64,000 nt of DNA from DATDCY01 sp031406795 [NCBI: Candidatus Rokuibacteriota bacterium] (GCA_031406795.1 JANOHV010000262.1:1-64000); one strand, 5' to 3'. Shown: positions 26,858 to 35,298, counted from the first letter of the stretch. The notes: generated by a model not told the origin, from the sequence alone. Numbers and translations are program-made.

Positions 26858-27810
26858 AGATCCTCTGTCCGGTCGACTCGGCCGCCGAGGCCGAGACGCT
26901 CGCGGGGCTCGGCGCCGACGAACTTTACGGCGGCTACCTGCCGGCTCAGTGGACGGAGCGGTTCGCCCTTGCGGCACCGCCGAACCGGCGAACCTTCGCC
27001 GAGGCTCAGATCAGCGACGCCGGGGAGCTGCGTGCGGTCGTCGCGGCCGCGCACGCCGGCGGGGCGGAGTTCTTTCTGACGGTCAACAGCCCGTTCTACG
27101 CGAGCGGGCAATATCCGGCGCTGCTGGCGCTGGCCGAGGAGGCTCTGGCCGCCGGGACCGACGCCTTCATCGCCGCCGACCCCGGATTCATCCTCGCGGC
27201 CCGGGCTCGCTGGCCGGGGGTGCGCATTCACCTCTCGACGCTCGCCGACGCTGCCAACAGCGGCGCGGCGGCGTTCTGGGGCCGGCTCGGCGTGGAGCGC
27301 ATCACCCTGCCGCGGCATCTGACGCTGGCCGCGACCGCCGCGCTTCTTGCCGCGAGCCCCGGCCGGCGTTTCGACGCTTTTGTGCTGTATGGGCAGTGCC
27401 CGAACGACGAGGGGCAGTGCACCTTCTCGCACGATCACCCTGGCCGCGTCTGGCCTTGCGTCCAGCCGTACACGGCGACCCCGCTGCCGGACACCCCCCG
27501 GGCGCGCCGGGCGGCGGCCGCGCACGCCGGCTGGGCGGGCCTCTCCCGCGCCGACGCCTGCGGGCTCTGCGCGCTCTGGGATCTGGAGCGCCTCGGCGTC
27601 GAGGCCGCGAAGATCGTCGGCCGTGGGACGCCGACCGGGCGCAAGGCCTGGGCGGTGACCACGGTCAAGGAGTTGCTCGGAATTATCGCCGCCGGCTGCG
27701 GCCGCGAGGAGTTCCGCGCCGAGGCGCGGCGGCGCTCGCACGGTCGTTTCGCGCACCGGTGCGATCCGCGGCTCTGCTACGTACCGGAACTGATCCCGGT
27801 CGAGGGGTGA
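26854..27810 (+). CDS. U32 family protein, UbiU-like iron-sulfur type
   Basis: 318 residues starting GTG 26854. The N-terminus KILCPVDSAAEAETL and GADELYGGY is the TIM-barrel start of peptidase family U32. Cysteines 182, 189, 202 and 236/239 follow the order and near-spacing of the four cluster ligands of UbiU (two Cys seven apart, then two more downstream). UbiU works with UbiV in oxygen-independent ubiquinone hydroxylation; other U32 members hydroxylate tRNA or rRNA. No ubi gene is nearby here, and the gene is linked to a 20-residue peptide instead. A hydroxylase-type role on a peptide or small molecule is my inference. Confidence 0.7.
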   Translation: MKILCPVDSAAEAETLAGLGADELYGGYLPAQWTERFALAAPPNRRTFAEAQISDAGELRAVVAAAHAGGAEFFLTVNSPFYASGQYPALLALAEEALAAGTDAFIAADPGFILAARARWPGVRIHLSTLADAANSGAAAFWGRLGVERITLPRHLTLAATAALLAASPGRRFDAFVLYGQCPNDEGQCTFSHDHPGRVWPCVQPYTATPLPDTPRARRAAAAHAGWAGLSRADACGLCALWDLERLGVEAAKIVGRGTPTGRKAWAVTTVKELLGIIAAGCGREEFRAEARRRSHGRFAHRCDPRLCYVPELIPVEG

Positions 27811-28598
27811 GCGTGGAGCGCGCCGTCTTCGTGGCCGATCTGGACAGGCTCCCCCCCGAGGGCGAGCCGTATGACCGTCTCTACCTCGGCAGCGAGTTCT
27901 GCGCCTGGCGCCTCCCGGAGGAACGCGAGCTCCAGGAGGCGCGCGGTGTCGCCGCCCGCAGGGGGGTCGGCTTTTCGCTGGTGACACCCTTCCTCGACGA
28001 GCCCGGCCTGGCGCGCACGCTAGCACTGGTTCGCGCGCTCCCGGAGGACCCGGCGACCGAAGTCGTCGCCAACGACCTCGGCCTGATCGAGGTGCTGCGC
28101 GGTGCCGGGTGGGGAGGGACGGTGGTCGCCGGCCGCCTGCTCACGCGCCAGCGCCGGGGCCCGGGGTTCCAATCGTTCGGCGACGTCACCGCCGCGGCAG
28201 CAGCCGCGCTGCGCGGTTCCGCCCTCGACTCGCCGGCCTTCGTCGAGCTGCTCGGTTCGTACGGCGTCAAGCGCTTCGAGCTCGACGACCTCGTCCAGGG
28301 CGCTTCGATCCCCGTTCTGCCCGCGGGAGTCCACCTCTCGCTCTACCGGCCGTACCTGCTCGTCACCGCGACCCGCAACTGCCCGTGGATCTTCGACGGC
28401 CGCACCTGGGACCGCAGTCGCGGCTGCGCCCGCCCCTGCCGCGGTCAGGAGCTTCACCTGGTTCCGCAGCGACGGGACCCCGAAGCCCAGCACGGTCTCC
28501 ACCTGGGCGGCTGCGCGCAGTTTCTCGAGCATCGGAGCGATGCCCCGCCCCCGGCGGGCGTCGACAGGATCGTCTGGCAACCGGAGATACCGGCGTGA
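27807..28598 (+). CDS. U32 family protein, UbiV-like iron-sulfur type
   Basis: 263 residues starting GTG 27807, overlapping the UbiU-like gene by four bases. It has the shorter build of UbiV. Cys32 (GSEFC), Cys192 (RNCPW), Cys207 and Cys211 (GCARPC) match the UbiV ligand pattern of one early Cys and three late ones, the last two four apart. Known UbiU/UbiV act as a heterodimer, and the tandem order here is the same. One-base overlap with the permease gene downstream. Substrate unknown. Confidence 0.7.
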   Translation: MSVERAVFVADLDRLPPEGEPYDRLYLGSEFCAWRLPEERELQEARGVAARRGVGFSLVTPFLDEPGLARTLALVRALPEDPATEVVANDLGLIEVLRGAGWGGTVVAGRLLTRQRRGPGFQSFGDVTAAAAAALRGSALDSPAFVELLGSYGVKRFELDDLVQGASIPVLPAGVHLSLYRPYLLVTATRNCPWIFDGRTWDRSRGCARPCRGQELHLVPQRRDPEAQHGLHLGGCAQFLEHRSDAPPPAGVDRIVWQPEIPA

Positions 28599-29533
28599 TG
28601 AATCTCGACTGGAGTCGTTTCTGGCTCGTCCTGCTTGATGAGGCCACCCGGATGTGGTGGGTCTTCGGCCTCGGCGTGCTCGTGGCCGCGCTGATCAAGA
28701 CTTTCAAGTGGGACAAGAAGATCCGCAAGCGGCTCAAGGGGAGCCGGCACGGGGCGATTGCGCTGGCGACCGGCGTCGGCCTCGTCTCGCCGCTCTGCTC
28801 CTGCGGCATCGTGCCGCTCGTGATCTCGCTGATCTTCGGCGGCGTCCCGCTCGCGCCGGTCTTCGCGCTGCTGATCACCTCGCCGCTGATGAGCATCGAC
28901 GCGTTCGTGATCACGCTCGGCGGCCTCGGCCCGACCCTGGCCTGGGGCAAGCTCGCGAGCGCCGTCTTCGCCGGCCTCGCGGGCGGCTACGCGGTGCTCG
29001 GGATGCAGAGGCTCGGGTGGATCCGGGAGGAGGGCCTTCTCGGCCGCGAGCGCCCGAACATCCGCGAGAAGTGCCTCGACGACGCCGCGCCCGACGACCC
29101 CCGCCGCGGCCTCGAGGTCCCGGAGCGGCGGCTCTGGTACTTCGGCCTGATGGTCAAGGACATGACCTGGATCATCGGCCGCTTTCTCGTGCCCGCGCTC
29201 GTGCTGGAGGCAGCGATCGTCGCGTTCGTCCCGCTCGGCTGGATGAAGGCGCTGGCCGGTGCGCCCGAGCCGGTCGCGGTGATCGTCGGCGCGTTCGCCG
29301 GCATCCCGGTGCCGCTGCCCCAGATCGCCGCGGTGCCGCTGCTGCGCGGGCTGCGCGAGCTGGGCCTGGGGGACGCCGGGGCGATGGCGCTGCTGGTCTC
29401 CGGCCCGGTGACCAGCATCCCGGCGATCGCGCTGCTCGCGGCGGTCTTCCAGCGCCCGGTGCTCGCGCTGTACGTCACCACCGGACTGACCACCGCCCTT
29501 CTCGCAGGTTTCACGATCCTCGCGCTCGGTTAG
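28598..29533 (+). CDS. UPF0718/ArsP-like permease
   Basis: 311 residues with about eight membrane helices in two related halves. The first half has SPLCSCGIVPLVISL, the Cys-containing signature of the ArsP/UPF0718 permease group, followed by ITSPLMSIDAFVI. The second half repeats the pattern as GIPVPLPQIAAVPLL and VSGPVTSIPAIALL, with the cysteines lost. ArsP exports trivalent organoarsenicals, but most UPF0718 members have no known substrate. One-base overlap with the UbiV-like gene makes it part of the peptide/U32 unit, where it may export the product. An arsenic role is not supported by any neighbour. Confidence 0.75.
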   Translation: MNLDWSRFWLVLLDEATRMWWVFGLGVLVAALIKTFKWDKKIRKRLKGSRHGAIALATGVGLVSPLCSCGIVPLVISLIFGGVPLAPVFALLITSPLMSIDAFVITLGGLGPTLAWGKLASAVFAGLAGGYAVLGMQRLGWIREEGLLGRERPNIREKCLDDAAPDDPRRGLEVPERRLWYFGLMVKDMTWIIGRFLVPALVLEAAIVAFVPLGWMKALAGAPEPVAVIVGAFAGIPVPLPQIAAVPLLRGLRELGLGDAGAMALLVSGPVTSIPAIALLAAVFQRPVLALYVTTGLTTALLAGFTILALG

Positions 29534-29538
29534 CACTC

Positions 29539-29606
29539 CAGCAGATGATTCGGTCCTTTTTCGTCATTCCCGACTACAACCTCGGGAACGACGGGAAGGT
29601 CTGCTG
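29539..29606. repeat. Long imperfect inverted repeat after the permease gene
   Basis: CAGCAGA (29539-29545) pairs with TCTGCTG (29600-29606). Inside, twelve bases from 29562 pair with 29582-29593 with one mismatch around an eight-base loop. It begins six bases after the permease stop. There is no T-run on either strand after the stem, so it may be a transcript-end protecting hairpin instead of a rho-independent terminator. Confidence 0.55.
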
Positions 29607-29643
29607 TAGTGTTCGCCTGGCTTCAGGCTCGAAGGACCGTCCT

Positions 29644-29735
29644 GGCGGAGGGGTGGCGCGGAGGGGAGGTCTCCGTCGCGCGGAGCGAAGGGAGCACGAT
29701 GGAGTCCCGCAGCGACAGGACCCCGCAGCCTGCAC
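29644..29735 (+). repeat. 92-base dispersed intergenic repeat, copy A
   Basis: From GGCGGAGGGGTGGCGCGGAG to GCCTGCAC this stretch matches 61170-61260 at most positions. It contains CTCCG-TCGCG-CGGAG, a small stem conserved in the other copy. It lies between the convergent permease and GT2 genes and has no coding potential I can defend. With the hairpin before it, it fills the 219-base gap. Confidence 0.65.
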
Positions 29736-29752
29736 GGGAACGGTCGAACGGC

Positions 29753-30527
29753 TCAGCCGACGTCCGTGACCTCGAGCTTCCTGCCTCCCGGCGAGAACAG
29801 CCCACCTCCGCCGATGCCCGCCCGGTGCAACACGAACTTCGCGGTCGTCGCGAGCACCCCCAGGCCGTACTGCACGCTGCGGCGGAAGTTGATCGAGGAG
29901 GCCTCGGGGAAGTACTTGGTCGGGCAGCTGACCTCGCCGATCGTGAAGCCGAAGGCGACGGCCTGCACGAGCAGCTCGTTGTCGAAGACGAAGTCGTCCG
30001 AGTTCTCGCCGAGCGGGAGCGTCTCGAGCACGCTGCGGCGGTAGGCGCGAAAGCCGGTGTGGTACTCCGACAGCTTCACCCCCAGCGCGAGGTTCTCGAC
30101 GAGGGTCAGGAACCGGTTCGCGAGGTACTTGTAGCGCGGCATCCCGCCGAGCAACGCCCCCCCCGCCGAGGATGCGCGAGCCGAGCACGATGTCGTAGTG
30201 GCCGGAGGCGACCATCGAGGCCATCGCGGTGACCAGGCGCGGCGAGTACTGGTAGTCGGGGTGGAGCATCACGACGATGTCCGCCCCCGCGGCCAGCGCC
30301 GCGGCGTAGCAGGTCTTCTGGTTGCCGCCGTAGCCGCGATTGGCCGGGTGGATGATCGTGCGCGGCCCCAGCTCGCGGGCGACCGCCGCGGTTGCGTCCG
30401 GCGAGGCGTCGTCGACGAGGATCGTCTCGTCCACGTAGTCGTGCGGCAATTCGGCGTGCGTCCGCCGCAGGGTGCGTTCGGCGTTGTACGCCGGCATTAC
30501 CACGAGGAGCCGTTGTCCGTTGATCAT
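29753..30527 (-). pseudogene. Family 2 glycosyltransferase interrupted by a frameshift
   Basis: The first 120 or so codons encode a DPM1/GT2-type domain ([46 protein letters not shown]). At 30157-30164 a run of eight identical bases (G on the coding strand) shifts the frame; with seven the protein would continue [19 protein letters not shown] and on to [14 protein letters not shown], giving a normal length of about 257. So this is either a recent frameshift, a phase-variable tract, or a sequencing error. It would transfer a sugar to a lipid or glycan acceptor. Start ATG 30527 follows AGGAGG. Confidence 0.75.
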
Positions 30528-30627
30528 GTCCCTCCTCGGGGCGCGTTTCTGCTAGATTATAGAGACTTTGCCCGGGGCGAGATAGCGCGAAGGCGCACCG
30601 TGCCGGTTGCCGCGCAGGGAGGGTGAG

Positions 30628-31599
30628 ATGCAGGACGGGGAGGTGTTCGACCGCGGCCGGCTGCGGCTGCAGCCGCTCGCAGAGCGGTCCCACGATCTGG
30701 CCGCGGCGGATCTGCAGCCGCTCGGCTGGGAGGGACCGATTCCCGGCGAACTGCGCGCGCTCTCCCGGCGCATCCTGGCCGCCCGGGACGCGGGCCGCCC
30801 CGTGATCCTGATGATTGGCGCCCACGTGCTGCGCGCCGGGGTGCAGCGCCACCTGATCGATCTGCTCGAGCGCGGGCTGATCACCCTGGTCGCGATGAAC
30901 GGCGCCGGCGTGATCCACGACTACGAGCTCGCCCTCGTCGGGGCCACGACCGAGAGCGTGGCGCGCTACATCGCCACCGGGGAATTCGGTCTCTGGGAGG
31001 AGACGGGGCGGATCAACGACATCGTGAACGCCGCCCACGCCCGGGGGGGCGCCGGCATGGGCGAGGCGGTTGGCGCGGCGATTCTTGCCGGCGAATTCCC
31101 CCACGCCGACATCAGCGTCCTGGCGGCCTGCCGGCGCCTCGGTGTGCCGGCGACGGTCCACGTCGGCATCGGCTACGATATCATCCACGAGCATCCGAAC
31201 TTCGACGGCGCGGCCGCCGGCGCGACCTCCTACCGCGATTTCCTGCGGTTTGCCGCCGAAGTCGAGCGCCTCGAGGGCGGCGTGCTGCTGTGCTTCGGCA
31301 GCGCCGTGATGGCGCCCGAGGTGTTTCTCAAGGCGCTGGCGATGGCACGCAACGTCGCCGCAGGGGAGGGCCGGGTGATCAGCCGGTTCGACGTGCTCGT
31401 CGCCGACATCCGGGAGCTGCGCGGCGATCTTGCCGCGGAGCCCGACCGCGCCGACCCCGCCTATTATTTCCGCCCCTGGAAGACGCTGCTGGCGCGCACC
31501 GTGGCCGGGGGCGGCGAGAGCCGCTACCTGCGGGGCAGGCACGAACAGACGATTCCGGCCCTCTGGCGCGCGCTCGCCGCGGCGGCGCAGGACGCCTGA
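30628..31599 (+). CDS. Deoxyhypusine-synthase-like protein in sugar cluster
   Basis: 323 residues. I do not recognise a characterised family with certainty. VILMIGAHVLRAGVQRHLID, then LVAMNGAGVIHDYELALVG, and WEETGRINDIVNAA resemble the NAD-binding region of deoxyhypusine-synthase-fold proteins (GLR, TTGA, EED-like and GRIN blocks). VHVGIGYDIIHEHPNFDGAA is a further conserved-looking block with His residues. Because it starts an operon of sugar-phosphate enzymes (next gene overlaps by one base) it is more likely a sugar enzyme than an eIF5A-type modifier. GGAGG five to six bases before ATG 30628 supports the start. Confidence 0.5.
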   Translation: MQDGEVFDRGRLRLQPLAERSHDLAAADLQPLGWEGPIPGELRALSRRILAARDAGRPVILMIGAHVLRAGVQRHLIDLLERGLITLVAMNGAGVIHDYELALVGATTESVARYIATGEFGLWEETGRINDIVNAAHARGGAGMGEAVGAAILAGEFPHADISVLAACRRLGVPATVHVGIGYDIIHEHPNFDGAAAGATSYRDFLRFAAEVERLEGGVLLCFGSAVMAPEVFLKALAMARNVAAGEGRVISRFDVLVADIRELRGDLAAEPDRADPAYYFRPWKTLLARTVAGGGESRYLRGRHEQTIPALWRALAAAAQDA

Positions 31600-32087
31600 T
31601 GCGCGAGGGCAAGGTCGTGACCGTCGGGGAGCTCGCGGAGCGGGTGGCCGCGCTTCGCGCCGCCGGCAAGCGCGTGGCGCACTGCCACGGCTGCTTCGAC
31701 CTCGTGCACCCCGGCCACATCAAGCACCTGCAGGCCGCCCGCCGGCTCGCGGACGCGCTGGTGGTTACCGTGTCCCCCGACCGCTTCGTCGACAAGGGCC
31801 CGGGGCGCCCGGCGTTCCCCGAGCTGCTGCGCGCCGAGTCGGTCGCCGCGCTGGAGTGCGTGGACTACGCCGCCGTGAACCAGTGGCCCACCGCCGAGGA
31901 GACGATCCGCCTGCTACGGCCGGACTACTACGTCAAGGGGCAGGAGTTCGAGCGCACGGAGGATCGGACCGACAAGCTGCGGCGCGAGGTCGATGCGGTG
32001 CGCGAAGTGGGGGGAGAGATGCGCTTCACGCACGAATTCGTTTCATCATCAACGGCGCTGCTCAAGAAGCATTTCGGCGGTGCGTAG
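31599..32087 (+). CDS. HldE/RfaE2-like nucleotidyltransferase
   Basis: 162 residues of the cytidylyltransferase fold. GCFDLVHPGHIKHL holds the HxGH nucleotide-binding motif at 37-40 and VSSSTALLKK resembles the closing motif. It is the size of a free RfaE domain II, which adds ADP or another nucleotide to heptose 1-phosphate. The next gene encodes a larger protein whose own nucleotidyltransferase domain has lost the second His of this motif, so this small protein may supply that activity. One-base overlap with the gene before. Confidence 0.75.
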   Translation: MREGKVVTVGELAERVAALRAAGKRVAHCHGCFDLVHPGHIKHLQAARRLADALVVTVSPDRFVDKGPGRPAFPELLRAESVAALECVDYAAVNQWPTAEETIRLLRPDYYVKGQEFERTEDRTDKLRREVDAVREVGGEMRFTHEFVSSSTALLKKHFGGA

Positions 32088-32115
32088 CAGTTCTTCAAGG
32101 AAGGCACGGGAGACC

Positions 32116-33636
32116 ATGGGATCGATTCTGACGCTCGCGGAGGCCGGGGCGCGCTGCGCGGCGCACCGGGCCGCCGGCAAGACCGTAGTCCAGAGCCACG
32201 GGGTCTTCGACCTGGTGCACCCGGGGATCGTCCGCCACCTCGAGGGGGCCCGGCGCCAGGGAGACGTCCTCGTCGTGACCGTCGCCGGCGACCGCGCGCT
32301 CGCCGAGGGGCCGGTGCGGCCGATCTTCCCCGAGCAGCTGCGGGCCGAGAACGCGGCCGCTCTCTCTCCGGTGGACATCGTCTGCATCGTGGACGAGGCG
32401 GCCCCCCGCGAGAGCTTGCGCGTGCTCAAGCCCGACGTCTTCGCCCAGGGTCAGCCCGTGACGAGCGCGGAGCGGCGCATGCACCAGCACCTCTTCGGCG
32501 GCTCCGGCACGGGGTTCGAGCTCGGGGCGACCGGGCTCTACGAGACGCTCGAGCTGATCACGAGCTCGCCGACCCTGCTCGGGACGTTCCTCGACATCTA
32601 CCCCGACGAGACCCGCGGCTTTCTCCAGGACTTCTCGCGGCGCCATACCTTCGAGCAGGTGCGCGCGGGCATCGACGCGCTCGGCGAGCTGTCGGTCACG
32701 CTGGTCGGCGACACGATCATCGACGAGTATCACTACTGCCGGGCGCTCGGCAAGTCCGCGAAGTCGAACCTCGTGGTGAACCAGTACCTCTCGCACGAGG
32801 TCTTCGCCGGCGGCGCCCTCGCGATCGCCAACCATCTCGCCGGCATCTGCCGCGAGGTCCGGCTCGTGACGCTTCTCGGCGACACCGACCCGCGGGAGGA
32901 GTTCATCCGCGCGCACCTGCGGCCGAATGTCGCCCCGGTCTTCTTCCGCCGCCCGGACGGCCCGACGATCGTGAAGAAGCGCTACCTGGACCTTTACCTG
33001 AACCAGAAGCTCTTCGAAGTGAACTACCTGAAGACCCAGCCGGTCGGCGCGGCGGTCGAAGGGGCGCTGCTCGAGCACCTCACGGCGGCGCTGCCGGCCA
33101 CCGACCTGGTGCTCGTCTCGGACTACGGGCACGGCTTCATCACGGCGCCGGTGATGCGCGCGCTCGAGCGCCAGGCGCCGGCGCTCGCCGTGAACACGCA
33201 GAACAACGGCGCGAACGTCGGCTACAACATGATCACGAAGTACCGGAACCCGACGTTCGTCTGCCTCGACGAGTCCGAGCTGCGGTGGGCCGCCCAGGAC
33301 AAGGAGGGCCCGATCGAGGAGGTGCTCGAGCGGATGGCCGCGGCCGTGGGCTGCGACTGCCTGATCACGACGCTCGGCAAGAGCGGCTCGATCGGCGTCA
33401 GTCGCGGGGGCGCCGTCAACCGGACCCCGATCTTCTCGTCCAAGGTGGTCGACACGATCGGCGCCGGGGACGCGTACTTCGCCTTCACGGCGCCGCTCGC
33501 GCTGCGCGGCGTCCCGCTCGACCTGGTCTCGTTCGTCGGCAACGCCGCCGGGGCGATCGCCGTCAAGATCGTCGGCAACCGCCGCCCGGTCGAGAAGGGC
33601 GAGCTGCTCGAGTTCGTCGCGACGCTGTTGCGCTAG
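32116..33636 (+). CDS. HldE-like protein: degenerate nucleotidyltransferase plus PfkB kinase
   Basis: 506 residues. Residues 1-140 are a cytidylyltransferase-fold domain with VFDLVHPGI at 30-38, where HxGH has become HPGI, probably abolishing catalysis. A linker of about 50 residues follows, then a PfkB/ribokinase domain with VFAGGALAIANHLAG and the active site DTIGAGD at 446-452 (Asp452 catalytic base). In standard HldE the kinase comes first, so the domain order is reversed. The kinase probably phosphorylates a heptose-like sugar phosphate at C1. Nine bases before the SIS isomerase gene. Confidence 0.8.
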   Translation: MGSILTLAEAGARCAAHRAAGKTVVQSHGVFDLVHPGIVRHLEGARRQGDVLVVTVAGDRALAEGPVRPIFPEQLRAENAAALSPVDIVCIVDEAAPRESLRVLKPDVFAQGQPVTSAERRMHQHLFGGSGTGFELGATGLYETLELITSSPTLLGTFLDIYPDETRGFLQDFSRRHTFEQVRAGIDALGELSVTLVGDTIIDEYHYCRALGKSAKSNLVVNQYLSHEVFAGGALAIANHLAGICREVRLVTLLGDTDPREEFIRAHLRPNVAPVFFRRPDGPTIVKKRYLDLYLNQKLFEVNYLKTQPVGAAVEGALLEHLTAALPATDLVLVSDYGHGFITAPVMRALERQAPALAVNTQNNGANVGYNMITKYRNPTFVCLDESELRWAAQDKEGPIEEVLERMAAAVGCDCLITTLGKSGSIGVSRGGAVNRTPIFSSKVVDTIGAGDAYFAFTAPLALRGVPLDLVSFVGNAAGAIAVKIVGNRRPVEKGELLEFVATLLR

Positions 33637-33645
33637 GGGCAGGCG

Positions 33646-34221
33646 ATGACGACGACCCTCTCCCAGACCCTCGAGGCCCTGGCCGCGCTCGCGCGCAGCG
33701 CCGCGTGCACCGACCGCGCCGGGGCGGCCTGCGACCCCGATGCCGCGTTCGACCGCTGCGTCGACCTGCTCGCCGGCTGCGGCGGCGCCGGCGGCACCGT
33801 GCTCTGGATCGGCAACGGCGGCAGCGCCGCACTGGCGAGCCATTTCGCGGTGGACGTCTTCAACGCCGGGGTGCGCAGCACCGCCTTCAACGACGCGGCG
33901 CTGCTGACCTGCATGGGCAACGACTGCGGGTACGAGCAGGTGTTCGCCCGGCCGGTCGCGCTGTTCGCCTCCCCCGGCGATGTGCTGATCGCGATCAGCA
34001 GCTCCGGGCGCTCGCCGAACATCATCGCGGCGGTCGGCGCCGCCCGCGAGCGCGGCTGCGCGGTGATCACCCTCTCCGGCTTCTTGCCGGACAACCCGCT
34101 GCGCGGCCTGGGCGACTGGAACTTCTACCTGCCGTCCGGGTCCTACGGTCCGGTCGAGATGGCCCACGCGTTCATCTGCCACGCGCTCGTGGACGCGCTG
34201 AAGGAGCGGCGCCGTGGCTGA
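33646..34221 (+). CDS. SIS-domain isomerase, GmhA-like
   Basis: 191 residues with the SIS sugar-isomerase fold. IGNGGSAALASHFAVD near residues 55-70 and ISSSGRSPNIIAAV are the phosphosugar-binding blocks of phosphoheptose isomerase GmhA, which turns sedoheptulose 7-phosphate into manno-heptose 7-phosphate. Its neighbours, a kinase, a nucleotidyltransferase, a HAD phosphatase and transketolase subunits, fit that pathway. Relatives act on other ketose phosphates, so the exact sugar is open. Eight-base overlap with the radical SAM gene. Confidence 0.75.
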   Translation: MTTTLSQTLEALAALARSAACTDRAGAACDPDAAFDRCVDLLAGCGGAGGTVLWIGNGGSAALASHFAVDVFNAGVRSTAFNDAALLTCMGNDCGYEQVFARPVALFASPGDVLIAISSSGRSPNIIAAVGAARERGCAVITLSGFLPDNPLRGLGDWNFYLPSGSYGPVEMAHAFICHALVDALKERRRG

Positions 34222-35284
34222 CCGCTTCCGCATCGACGGCCACAAGCTGATGTACCACCTGCCGCGGGTCGCCGCGTGGGTTGAGGGCCGGCCGGTCTAC
34301 CCGATCGCGATGGAGGTCGGCCCCTCCGGTTCCTGCAACCACCGCTGCCTCTTCTGCGCGGTCGACTACCTCGAGTACCAGCCGCGCTTCCTCGACGCGG
34401 CGGTCCTCGGGCAGCGGCTGAGCGAACTGGCCGGGCTCGGCCTCAAGAGCGTGATGTTCGCCGGCGAGGGCGAGCCGCTGCTGCACCGGGAGATCGCCGG
34501 GATCGTCGCGCACACGCGCGCCGCGGGCATCGAGGCCGCGCTCGTCTCCAACGCCGTGCTGCTGGGCGAGGAGCTCTGCCGCGCGCTGCTCCCGAACCTC
34601 ACCTGGCTCAAGGTCAGCTGCAACGCCGGCACGCCCGCGACGTACGCCGCGGTGCACCGCACGCGACCGGAGGACTTCGAGCGGGTCATGGCGAACCTCG
34701 CCGCCGCGGTCCGGATCCGGCGCGAGGCGGGGCTCGCCTGCACGATCGGGATCCAGCTGCTGCTGCTGCCCGAGAACGCGCACGAGGTGGCTGCGCTCGC
34801 CGCGCGCGCCCGGGAGATCGGGCTCGACTATCTGGTGATAAAGCCCTACTCGCACTTCGACCGCAGCCGCACCACCCGGTACCGCGACATCCGCTACGAG
34901 GAGTACCGCGGTCTGGCCGCCGCGGTGAGGGCCTGCGCGACGGCGTCGTTCGACGTGGTCTTCCGCGAGGAGACGATGCGCCTGCACGACGAGGGGGAGC
35001 GCACCTACGGCCGCTGCCTGGCGCTGCCGTTCTACTCCTACATCGACGCCGGCGGCACGGTCTGGGGGTGCAAGGAGTACCTCGGCGACGAGCGCTTCGC
35101 CTTCGGGAACATCAACGAGCAGAGTTTCCGCGAAATCTGGGACGGGCCGCGCCGCGCCGCGGTGCTGCGGTTCGTCGCCGAGGAGCTCGACGTGCGCGGC
35201 TGTCGCACCAACTGCCGCCTCGACAAGATGAACCGCTGGCTCTGGGAGATCTCCCACCCGGCCGAGCACGCGAACTTTATTTAG
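34214..35284 (+). CDS. Radical SAM/SPASM-type protein
   Basis: 356 residues starting GTG 34214. SCNHRCLFC at 40-48 is the CxxxCxxC cluster motif of radical SAM enzymes. A C-terminal region with YGRCLALPFYSYIDAGG, VWGCKEYLG, GNINEQSFREIW and RGCRTNC fits SPASM/twitch auxiliary clusters. Such enzymes modify peptides, sugars or lipids. Inside a nucleotide-sugar operon a sugar-modifying role (dehydration, epimerisation or C-H chemistry on an activated sugar) is the best inference. It could also act on the 20-residue peptide encoded 8 kb upstream, but nothing links them except distance. Confidence 0.75.
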   Translation: MADRFRIDGHKLMYHLPRVAAWVEGRPVYPIAMEVGPSGSCNHRCLFCAVDYLEYQPRFLDAAVLGQRLSELAGLGLKSVMFAGEGEPLLHREIAGIVAHTRAAGIEAALVSNAVLLGEELCRALLPNLTWLKVSCNAGTPATYAAVHRTRPEDFERVMANLAAAVRIRREAGLACTIGIQLLLLPENAHEVAALAARAREIGLDYLVIKPYSHFDRSRTTRYRDIRYEEYRGLAAAVRACATASFDVVFREETMRLHDEGERTYGRCLALPFYSYIDAGGTVWGCKEYLGDERFAFGNINEQSFREIWDGPRRAAVLRFVAEELDVRGCRTNCRLDKMNRWLWEISHPAEHANFI

Positions 35285-35298
35285 GCAGGCGGCTGAAA

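Noticed and set aside
29562-29593. Rho-independent terminator for the permease
   Set aside because: The stem is strong but no T-run follows on either strand; T residues come before the stem.
34214-35284. The radical SAM/SPASM protein as maturase of the 20-residue peptide
   Set aside because: It overlaps sugar genes on one side, is about 8 kb and several transcription units away from the peptide, and nothing in the sequence ties the two together.
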